Shown: positions 5,860-12,500 of the stretch, one piece after another | Layout of the letters: each line of letters starts with the position of its first letter | Position numbering within the stretch: position 1 is the stretch's first letter | DNA from: Acropora yongei | Lineage: Eukaryota; Cnidaria; Anthozoa; Scleractinia; Acroporidae | Length of the DNA: 12,500 bases | Direction of reading: 5' to 3' | Assembly: GCA_014634225.1 (NCBI GenBank) | Contig: BLFN01000288.1 | Span: 1,837,628 to 1,850,127 of the forward strand | Notes under the pieces: generated by a model | What the model was told of the DNA's origin: nothing | Databases searched by the model: none | The model's input: only the letters and a program-made list of their open reading frames with translations | Translations under genes and position numbers: made by a program

Positions 5860-8800
5860 CTTAAAAAGAAAATACACACAGGTCAAGGATTTTCTTTTAA
5901 TAGAACGCAATATATCAGTTATAACCAGAAAGAACCAATCGGTCTGTCAGCCGTTCCATCCGTCCGTCTGTGGGTCTGGCCGTGTGTGCGTCAGCCGGCC
6001 AGCAAGCCAGTTCGTCCGTCCGTACGTCCTTTCATTTGTCAGTCCATCAGTCATTGGGTCGGTCAGTCCAGCCACCTAACCATTCAGATATGCAGGAACT
6101 CTTTTAATCTGTCGGTCGGTCAAGCTAACAGAAGCACCGTTCGTCACACAAAGAAAACATGTCCACGAATGCACTCAAGTAGATGCATATTGGCTTCAAT
6201 ATGCGTTGCAAAGCGTCCTCTCACTCTTTCACACTGACAACATTAGATTTACTGGTGGCGAGAAATACAGACAGAATAAAAAGGTCATAAAGTATGACGT
6301 CATAACGTCAGACTAAGCGTTAAACATCGCTACGTTTATCAAAAAACGTAATCTTGCAACAAATGGCGTAAAATCCTGGGCAGCCAATGAAAGAGTCAGT
6401 AAATTAGGTCGTAGAAAACTGATGGACAAAGGGAGCGAAATAGCTCTCTGATGATTACACTTAATACAATCCTTGCCGTCCCGTGCATCTTTACCTGCTC
6501 GACATGCAATTGCCGTTAATTGCACAATGTTTGGTGGCCGCTTCAGCAACGGATTGTTTGAATGCATCCTCTTTTGGCTTGTTCCACTGCAGCAAAAGTA
6601 AAAATGCAGTCATTGTCTCATTTTTTTAGTTTAGTTTTGTTTTTGCTTTTTTGTGGATCAGATGTCAAATGGCGAGAGCGTTACGCCAAAGCCTCCTTTA
6701 AAACTTTTGTTAAGTCAGCCAGCACGAGTGTACCATGCTTTAACCAAGGGGCACAGACACATAGTTTTATTCAAATTTAGTGGTCTAAACAAGGTCTTGC
6801 ATTAATCAGCAACCCAATTAACCCTTGACCAATGTTGTAAGCTAAAACTATCCAAAAGTGTCAAGTGGAACTAGGTTTGTGGAGGCAAGGATGTTTCAAC
6901 GTTCTCCTCGTTGTTTTAGTGAAATACATTGAAACTTGGTCAATTTTGAATTGTTCACTAAACCTTCGTAGCTCATGATTCTTTTACGAACAAGCAGATG
7001 AATTGCTGCATATATGTCAAAGCCCTTGAAGGAGTTCATGTCCCAGTAACATTACTCTAACTACACTGACTGCTGCTTACCTCTGAGGTGTTTAATCCCT
7101 GAATATCCAGGTTGACCGACTCAACTCTTTCCTGTTCTAATGGCGTCTTTGGCTCTGAAGCCGGTGGGGGTGGGGGTGGTGCTTCACCTTTCTCGAGGCC
7201 TAAAGGTACCAAGATATCCGTATCAGCATTGTTGGGGGCCATAAATAGGGGAGTGCAACCCCCTAGTAAAAATGTTGAGTCGTTCACAGACCGAGCTATT
7301 TATACACTCAAGCAAACACAAAACTGCCGACCAACCAGTAGTTTATATTCATTTGTCGACCGAGGCATCTAAGCGGACATTTTTTTTCTGGAAGAAATTA
7401 AGAATGAGTCTGCCTAGAGTTTGTAGGTGTCGAGGAGGCGAGGATCAATTTTTTATTCCATTTTTTTTTTTTTTTTCATTCTGGTATATCTATGGGTGGG
7501 AAGGCATTCTTTATTAATAACCAATATTTCTCGAAGCTAAAAAACTGTGAGATGGAGTAACTTTTATTAGCATAGCTGCATGACATCTTTTAGAAAGCGT
7601 TTCAGGTTCTTTTGTTATAATTAGTGCTCAGTCGCATTGAATGACGAGAAAATAACGAAAAATCTGTGGGAACATGAAGGGAGGATATAGGAAGTGAGGA
7701 TCGAGTGACTTTCCATAGCAACCCAAGACATTTTTTGCCTCTCAGTCATGGATTGCTAATATGTGAACGTGGGGCATTAGCCAGTCAAGACTCTTAAGCC
7801 GTAACGACATAATTAAGTGCTTGTACGTGACTACAATTCCTTACCTTGGCACTTGTTATCTATCCAATACAATCCTTCATCACAGACACACTTGTAGGAG
7901 CCATGAGTGTTCTTGCATTTCTGCGACGCATCTTGGCATTGGAAAGTGAACTCCAAGCACTCGTCAATATCTTGAAACATAAGAAAAACCCATGATTTGG
8001 ATTTCTAAGTTTTCGAGAGCAAATGAAATAAAAAAAAATCTGCACCGGAGTCAAGACATATGCTCTACCTTACCAATTAGAGTTCAGAAGCTTTAGCACT
8101 GGGCTCTCAGAGACTTGTGGAAACAGGGCCATTTCAATAGGTTCGGTTGACAATTGTGTCACTATACTGCTAAAACTGGATTTGTCGAAACGTTTGTATC
8201 TTCGATTATAAGGTGGACACCGATATCAAAAAAAGTTGCAATGATCTAAGCCTATCTAGCATATGATGATCATTTGCACCGACAAACGAACAGCTAAGTG
8301 CAAGTAAGTGATGTTTGCGAAAGTCACGATTTCTGATGCAAACCATCTCACTGACCAGATCAAAAAACCCGTAGACTCCATCTTCCATAACTCCAACATA
8401 TTTGCATAACGACATTCAATCCGCTTTGCATAAGGGTCTCAAGGTGTCTCATGGTGTCCCGTTAAGAATAACAACTATATTTAGTGCTGTTTGGTTAGGG
8501 TTCTCCTCATACTTTTTTTTCCAGGAAGATACTTTGTGACGAGTACATAATGAGTCGGGAATCTCACATATTAATGTACAGAACAACCCCACGTCTCCCG
8601 AAAAAGTGTGCGGTGACTTCGGCGATAGACAGAAGGGTCGGATGATTTAAGTTTCTCTTACCATTGCAAGTTTTTCTATTACTGTCCAGCCTAAAACCAG
8701 ATAGGCAGGAACAAGTGTAACTACCAGCAGAGTTTGAACAGCCTTGATCGCATGGTGATGGGCTGGAAGCACACTCGTCAATATCTGGTGAAATGAAATA

Positions 8801-11800
8801 ACAATTTTCAAGTTTAAACCGATGAGGATTAAAATAACTCGATCACATTTTTCTTCAATGATATTATTAGACAAAATACAGTGAAACAGAGCAAGTTGTT
8901 CACAAAGAAACTAGGATTGAAACTTGTAAAGGAAGTTTGAACTAACGTTCTTCCTTTATTGTAACAAAAGTTGGCCACCGTAACAGCAAGCGATTGTCCT
9001 TCGTCAGAACAAGTGTGGCCTCCGTTCGTTTCCACCCTAGACGCTATGTGTGGCTTTAGTTTTGTTGGTTCTCTGCTCTTCTCTAAGGTGTTTTTCCTGG
9101 ATACTCAGGTATTCCCCTCAAACATTTGATTTGACTTGTGATTTAGTTTGATTTGTGGTCTCCTCAATTAGCATTCCACTTATTCTCTGATAAATTCCCT
9201 GAAACCTACACAGACTTTATTGGTTCTCTAGGCTCTGCTTCTCGAGAGCTTTTAACCTCCGTTAACAACCAACAGTCATCTGTGTTAACTGGTTTGATTT
9301 CAATTGGAGTAGCAATTGTGCCTGGCTATATGTAAGCTTGAGGCTTCAGAATTCAGAAGGGCGATTTGTGTTTATTATTACAGGCACCAGCTATAGCTAT
9401 CGACAGCAGTTCAATTTACTGAATACCTGAGCATGTTTTTCCATCTTGGTTTAACGAATAACCAGCATTGCAGGAACATTTCTCTTGTCCATTGGATTGA
9501 AAGCAGATGTGCTGACAGCCAAGCTGATTTCCTTCACAAGGATTCGAGGCTGAAGGATATTATGTTGCAATATTGTTACGAGATACGGCTTGAGTTAATC
9601 ACAAAAGGATGTATAAGGTAAAAGTAACCGTTTAAATGGAACATTTGCGCTCGAGTACGCAAACCTTCAATAGTTCCGATGGAAATTCGCAGTATGGAGT
9701 AATGAATAAATGAGTGAGTTCTTATCAGAACTATAAACCTTCACTTGAAATGCAAGAGGCGTAAATAAATTAAGGCGAAATGCAACTCACGTATGCAATT
9801 CTTGGAATTCGCGGGATCCACCTCGAAGTCAGCATTGCATTTGCAATTGTAACTGCCAACGGTGTTCTCGCATATTTGCATGCAATCGCTGGTCGGTTGG
9901 CATTCGTCCACATCTAAGAATAAATGATATAATTTAGTTAATAGGTGAAAGAAAAAACACTAAGTTCAACTTGGATATGGTCACTGACTCTTTAGGATCT
10001 CCTTGGGAAGCGGGTCCTTGTTCCCTTCGTTCCAAAATTGTCCTTTGTTCCCACCTTCCCACAGTTTGTTTCCTGTTTAACGTATCTGCCTACCTCCTTC
10101 CCCAACCATCAAAATCAACATGAGGTTTTTTCTCGCGTTCTCTAAAAACGGTTCATGTTCCCTTGTTCGCTACAATATTTTCCTACTCATCCCTTGCTTT
10201 CCAATACCTATGGGAGAGGTTCACTTTTCATGAAGCAATCTTTTGAACAAGCAAAACTGGCAAGCTATGAGTTTCTTGGCAAGATTCAAACATTTTGACG
10301 AGGCAGACTCAATTTCAGGACTCTTTTCTGTGATCGTGTCATAAGCAATGAATAATTAAAAAGCCAGGAAAATGTGAAAACAAAGGAGAGCAAGTCTCAC
10401 TAACTTTATTACCTTGGCATGTCTTCTTGTCGATATTCAATGAATATCCAGAATTGCAAGTGCAAACAGATGACCCAGGAGTATTCACACAAATTTGATT
10501 ACATCCGCCATTACTAGTGGCACATTCGTTAATGTCTAAAAGGTTAAAAATAAACGAAAATGGGGTCAACTAATGGAATGAAGACATTTTTGAGTTTGGG
10601 TTGCATGGCTACATCTTTCAACAGGCTTTCGGGATCGTCTTGGTACCTACTTTTGAAGACCAAAGGGAGAACTTCTTATGAAGCATTCCATGAAGACATT
10701 TCAAACGTAATCTAAAATAATACTGCTTAGTCGCAAAAATGTGTGCCGTGATTCTAAGCCACAAAATAATTTATACAGCACGTTTTCTCCAATTCAGAAC
10801 TGCACATGTTTTAAAACTCGCAGATTTCATTAAATGCTGCAAGCCTGAGACTTTTCTTTCTTATCAGGCCTTTTATATCCGGCTAACTCCAAAATGACAA
10901 AATTAATACTCGACAGTTCTTGTTTTTTCCAAACTACTTTAGAATGTGTAGAATCATGTTTCTTCAGTGACCACTACCCGCTGGGGCTTTTTCAGGTATT
11001 CACTGAGAAAATATCTCAAATATGTGGTTAGGTTTCGCCCCGGGTTCTCCGGGTCTCCACCTCATCAAAAACCAGCAGTTGAATTGCTGTGGTTCAGTTT
11101 TATTTGTAGTCTCGTGAATTAGCAAGGCCATTGTGCTCGGCTAAATCCACTGAAACTTAACAATTGACCTAGGGACTACCTAGAACAAACCCAATTAATG
11201 GTAAGAACGAACCTTGGGCGCTGGATCACCAGATTTCAAGTCTAGCGCCCTCGCTACTTTCCCATGCTGCCTACTTTTCTAATTTCGTACCCTTGCCAAC
11301 TTTACAAATTAGTGAAAGTCCTGAAAAATATTCAGCAGGAAATTAATGGTTTATCTGACCTGAGCACTCTGCCCCATTCCCAGAGTATCCGTTCGGACAG
11401 GGCCCACACGTGTACCCAGATTCGTTTGCTGGCGGCGGCAAATCGATGCAGCTTACTCCAGGGAAACAAGGTTGTGAATTCTCTTCACATGCATCAAAGT
11501 CCTGTTCACAAAACGCGCCTGTGTAACCATAGAGGCATTGACAGGAAAGGATGTTGAAATTTTGCGTATTGTTGGCGCTGGTGTCATCGCTGGACTGTCC
11601 AACGCACGCTCCGTGGTTGTGACATGCGCAGACGTTGATGACTGGGCTATGAACAGTATTTGCAGTGCCGTCAGACACGCGAAATTCAACTTCAATCTGA
11701 AAGAATAACAGCTTGTCATGTTTATATTTCCAAACAACAGTTAAAAACCTATGCCAAATTACTTCTATCAATCAAAACAGAAGCAAAAATCACGACAAAC

Positions 11801-12500
11801 CAATCATAATTGCTATCAATTACCTGTAGCTTGTTCAAAGCACGGGAAAGGTCGCGCGTACGAGATGCGATTGGCTTTGTTTTTGCCTTTCATTGTTTCA
11901 CACATTGGCGTGAATTTCTTTAGTCAATCACTAAGCACTTGCAATCGCTTTGTTACTTTTCACATGCATTTACACTGCTCTGTCGATTCTCACTCATTCT
12001 CCTTTTTATCAAGCTACTTGTCATATATTTGATAGTTTCAAATTATTGTAGCTAATTATATCAGTTATTTCAAATCAACTTTAAAAAAAATATTTTGATT
12101 TTGTTAGCCTGCCTTTTACAGAGGGTTTGATATATAAAATGTTTGTACTTCACAACCTCATCGACCAGTGGGCTGCAATATATCTGCACAACTACCTTTA
12201 CGCTAAAAATGATGGAAGACTATCGGATCAAAATTATTCGGAAAAATTATTAGTCACAAGAAGCTATAATTGCTGTTTCGCCATTCCATCTTTTACCTGA
12301 GCAGTTGTCACGATCCAAGAAAGTGTGAACACTGTTTGGTTGCTTACTGTTGTATAACCAGCTGGGAGGTTCCCAGCCACGGAAAAGCTCAAGGAGTCAT
12401 TATTGGGATCTTGAGCTGTGATGGATATTCTGGCTGAGGTGTTTACTGTTACATTCACTTCTGTTGGCCCCACTAAGATCTTTGGTGGGAAATTTTCTGC
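5412..12500 (-). CDS. Membrane mucin-like protein: Ig/cadherin-like end, EGF array, SEA-like domain, TM helix (3' part of gene, spliced)
   Basis: Ten minus-strand coding segments join in frame with GT..AG introns and compatible phases (0, 1,1,1,1,1,1, 0, 2). Domain order is: end of an Ig/cadherin-like module, two irregular EGF units, five EGF repeats, a proline-rich linker, a SEA-like domain interrupted by a basic cleavage site, a Ser/Thr/Ala stalk, one transmembrane helix and a short basic cytoplasmic tail. This is the C-terminal layout of membrane mucin-like proteins (compare MUC4: NIDO-AMOP-VWD-EGF-TM) and of the mucin-like proteins reported from coral skeletal matrix. The likely role is a cell-surface or extracellular-matrix glycoprotein, possibly shed by cleavage before the SEA core. 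The 5' end lies beyond the right edge, so N-terminal domains are unseen. The gene is quite certain; its exact name and its last exon are less so. Confidence 0.9.
5560..5605 (-). repeat. Ala/Ser/Thr codon-rich stalk tract (coding)
   Basis: Within the transmembrane exon the minus strand carries short GCC/GCA/ACA-type codon repeats encoding [17 protein letters not shown]. This is the only mucin-like (O-glycosylatable) stretch visible in the window and sits between the SEA-like core and the membrane. Confidence 0.6.
5938..6127 (+). repeat. Degenerate tetranucleotide tract (GTCC/GTCN)
   Basis: An intron segment built from GTCCGTCC, GTCAGTCC and GTCGGTCGG-type units with interruptions. It is an old, mutated microsatellite that produces spurious long open frames on the plus strand. 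Confidence 0.75.
6295..6302. promoter_or_regulatory. CRE palindrome TGACGTCA
   Basis: Second perfect CRE in the window, followed at once by ACGTCA (a half-site), inside an intron of the mucin-like gene. Function unknown. Confidence 0.25.
6495..6586 (-). CDS. Exon: SEA-like domain, first helix
   Basis: This is a 92-base phase 0 to phase 2 exon with a very good acceptor (TTTTGCTGCAG) and donor GTAAAG. It encodes [19 protein letters not shown], an amphipathic helix as in SEA domains, then [11 protein letters not shown]. Joined to the previous exon it gives NTSE-W-NKPKED. The two closing bases AG combine with the first base of the next exon to make Arg. The exon sits inside a larger but wrong-frame ORF on the same strand. 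Confidence 0.82.
6587..7080 (-). other. Intron
   Basis: It lies between the linker exon and the SEA helix exon. AT-rich, with no exon-like frame or named repeat seen. Confidence 0.6.
7081..7199 (-). CDS. Exon: proline-rich linker and first strand of SEA-like domain
   Basis: This is a phase 1 to phase 0 exon of 119 bases; acceptor GTACCTTTAG, donor GTAAGC. It encodes [17 protein letters not shown], an acidic stretch [12 protein letters not shown], then [12 protein letters not shown]. The last part matches the opening beta-strand of SEA domains, whose next residue is usually W at the start of the first helix, exactly what the next exon supplies. The poly-proline run is encoded by a C-rich tract near 7165-7180. 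The upstream boundary is the likeliest acceptor, but I did not exclude others. Confidence 0.8.
7200..7844 (-). other. Intron with a 16-T run
   Basis: It lies between EGF 5 and the linker exon. It contains a run of 16 T at 7461-7476. No further EGF exon is visible in any phase 1-1 frame. Confidence 0.6.
7845..7970 (-). CDS. Exon: calcium-binding EGF domain 5
   Basis: This is a 126-base phase 1-1 exon, one codon longer than its siblings; acceptor TATGTTTCAAG, donor GTAAGGA. It encodes [24 protein letters not shown] (fits the beta-hydroxylation consensus), then an unusual [11 protein letters not shown] ending with an aromatic pair in place of the usual basic KKTC. Six cysteines are present. It is the last EGF before the SEA-like region. 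Confidence 0.9.
7971..8661 (-). other. Intron
   Basis: It lies between EGF 4 and EGF 5. It holds a minus-strand open frame (8206-8415) with faint similarity to a RING/TRAF-type start ([15 protein letters not shown]), not strong enough to call. No EGF exon is seen. Confidence 0.55.
8662..8784 (-). CDS. Exon: calcium-binding EGF domain 4
   Basis: This is a 123-base phase 1-1 exon with acceptor TTTCACCAG and donor GTAAGAG. It encodes [27 protein letters not shown] (fits the beta-hydroxylation consensus) and [10 protein letters not shown], with six cysteines. A longer open frame covering the same bases in another frame is a shadow and should be ignored. Confidence 0.9.
9040..9215 (+). repeat. 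Interspersed repeat, copy 1 (coral-type, non-autonomous or LINE tail)
   Basis: Plus strand carries ATGTGTGGCTTTAG, TTTGTTGGTTCTCTGCTC, GTTTTTCCTGGATACTCAGG and ATTCCCCTCAAACATTTGAT, then CTCAATTAGCA and TAAATTCCCTGAAAC. Parts pair with the second copy: 20 of 23 bases at 9151-9173 against 11102-11124, and 13 of 15 at 9191-9205 against 11142-11156. The words (TTCTCCGGGTACTCCGG, CCTCAAAAACCAACA type) are familiar from coral repeats. It lies in the intron between EGF 3 and EGF 4. Confidence 0.55.
9427..9549 (-). CDS. Exon: EGF domain 3 (no calcium consensus)
   Basis: This is a 123-base phase 1-1 exon; acceptor ATCCTTCAG, donor GTATTC. It encodes [39 protein letters not shown] with six cysteines. 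The D-x-D/N-E leader of calcium-binding EGFs is replaced by PSNP, so it resembles the LDL-receptor/fibrillin-type cEGF unit that packs against a neighbour. The acceptor has a weaker pyrimidine tract than the other EGF exons. Confidence 0.88.
9791..9913 (-). CDS. Exon: calcium-binding EGF domain 2
   Basis: This is a 123-base phase 1-1 exon with acceptor TATTCTTAG and a strong donor GTGAGT. It encodes [11 protein letters not shown], then [15 protein letters not shown], which fits the beta-hydroxylation consensus C-x-N-x4-Y-x-C-x-C, and [11 protein letters not shown]. All six cysteines are present. Its last single base joins with CC of the next exon to make Pro, giving a short CIPSNPC linker. 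Confidence 0.9.
9914..10412 (-). other. Intron with TTGTTCCC-rich segment
   Basis: It lies between EGF 1 and EGF 2. Around 10015-10170 the plus strand repeats TTGTTCCC/TTTGTTCCC words at irregular spacing, a low-complexity or old repeat segment. No exon is seen. Confidence 0.5.
10413..10535 (-). CDS. Exon: calcium-binding EGF domain 1
   Basis: This is a 123-base symmetric phase 1-1 exon: acceptor TTTTAG before 10535, donor GTAATA after 10413. It encodes one complete EGF with six cysteines, starting DINEC (calcium-binding consensus), then [24 protein letters not shown] and KKTC. The position that is Phe/Tyr in the Asn/Asp beta-hydroxylation consensus is Ser here, so that modification is not predicted. 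It is the first of five single-domain EGF exons. Confidence 0.9.
10536..11018 (-). other. Intron, left part
   Basis: Left part of the intron before EGF 1. No coding frame or named repeat seen. Confidence 0.5.
11019..11165 (+). repeat. Interspersed repeat, copy 2
   Basis: Reads CCCGGGTTCTCCGGGTC, CTCATCAAAAACCAGCA, then ATTTGTAGTCTC, GAATTAGCA and CGGCTAAATCCACTGAAAC. It is related to 9040-9215 in the same orientation and better preserved in the CCGGG..CTCCGG part. It lies in the intron before EGF 1. Confidence 0.55.
11360..11696 (-). CDS. Exon: end of Ig/cadherin-like module plus two EGF-like units
   Basis: The acceptor TTCTTTCAG ends at 11697 and the exon opens with [13 protein letters not shown], which completes the last strand of the upstream module in phase 0. 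It then has a linker [13 protein letters not shown], a run with sequons NNT and NES, a [19 protein letters not shown] segment typical of EGF units, and [18 protein letters not shown] followed by [15 protein letters not shown]. Length is 337 bases (112 codons plus one), leaving a phase 1 donor (TCA G followed by GTCAGA), which suits the EGF exon downstream. The two units are non-calcium or irregular EGFs, the second with a proline-rich insert. Confidence 0.87.
11697..12296 (-). other. Intron
   Basis: It separates two exons of one Ig/cadherin-like module in phase 0. It is AT-rich, and short open frames on both strands show nothing recognisable. Confidence 0.6.
12297..12500 (-). CDS. Exon (3' part visible): Ig/cadherin-like module
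   Basis: The minus strand is open from the right edge down to 12297, where it ends on a complete codon (TTACTGCTCAG-like context, CAG followed by GTAAAA), so the donor is phase 0. The reading begins [11 protein letters not shown] and contains [19 protein letters not shown] and FTLSWIVTT, the pattern of beta-strands in bacterial/animal cadherin-like Ig folds that follow the VWD domain in mucin-like proteins. Several N-glycosylation sequons are visible (NVT, NTS, NDS, NQT). The exon continues past 12500, so its 5' boundary is unknown. Confidence 0.85.

Noticed and set aside
5377..5910. 177-codon minus-strand open frame over the TM exon
   Set aside because: Different frame from the phase-consistent SEA/TM reading. 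It encodes no hydrophobic helix or domain and is a shadow.
5818..6237. 139-codon plus-strand open frame full of SVRP/VRPSV words
   Set aside because: Translation of the degenerate GTCC microsatellite, which lacks stops by composition.
7057..7287. 76-codon minus frame taken as a whole ORF
   Set aside because: Only 7081-7199 is needed as an exon. The rest is intron on both sides.
8829..9035. Minus-strand frame [17 protein letters not shown] that looks protein-like
   Set aside because: It abuts the interspersed repeat at 9040-9215 and is probably part of a repeat. It has no EGF cysteine pattern and no phase-matched splice sites.
1..12500. CRISPR array, tRNA/rRNA genes, bacterial operon or phage system
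   Set aside because: No regularly spaced repeats, no tRNA cloverleaf or rRNA sequence recognised. Intron-containing genes and cnidarian-style repeats make a prokaryotic system implausible.

Overview
The window reads as eukaryotic genomic DNA from a cnidarian, most likely a stony coral. That placement is an inference from three things: the exon/intron structure with GT..AG boundaries, a membrane mucin-like EGF/SEA protein of a type well known from coral skeletal-matrix and surface proteins, and relics of interspersed repeats of cnidarian style. There are no bacterial operons, ribosome binding sites or RNA genes.

Right-hand two thirds (about 5400-12500, minus strand): one multi-exon gene runs right to left and enters from beyond the window's right edge. 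Ten coding segments join with matching splice phases: the end of an Ig/cadherin-like module (12297 to beyond 12500), an exon finishing that module and adding two EGF-like units (11360-11696), five single-EGF exons (10413-10535, 9791-9913, 9427-9549, 8662-8784, 7845-7970; all phase 1-1), a proline-rich linker opening a SEA-like domain (7081-7199), a SEA helix exon (6495-6586), and a large exon with a basic furin-type site, the rest of the SEA-like domain, a Ser/Thr/Ala-rich stalk, one transmembrane helix and the start of the cytoplasmic tail (5412-5859). A possible further tail exon lies at 3525-3609, with a minus-strand AATAAA at 3201-3206. The product looks like a type I membrane mucin-like protein (MUC4-like; the NIDO/AMOP/VWD part would lie outside the window).

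Left-hand third (1-5400): mostly non-coding, with relics. These are the 3' end of a non-LTR retrotransposon reverse transcriptase (445-1105, minus, two frameshifts), a possible two-exon signal-peptide start on the plus strand (1774-1798 and 2015-2031), a decayed piece of a Roco-type COR domain (2648-2815, plus), a palindromic Penelope/hammerhead-like repeat (3761-3823), a small candidate exon at 4128-4198 that can be read in two interesting frames, and a CRE/ATGGCGGC element near 4243.

Introns of the main gene hold two related copies of an interspersed repeat (9040-9215, 11019-11165), a degenerate GTCC/GTCA tetranucleotide tract (5938-6127) and otherwise nothing I can name. Exon boundaries come from reading the sequence by eye and from phase consistency. 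No expression or homology search was run.
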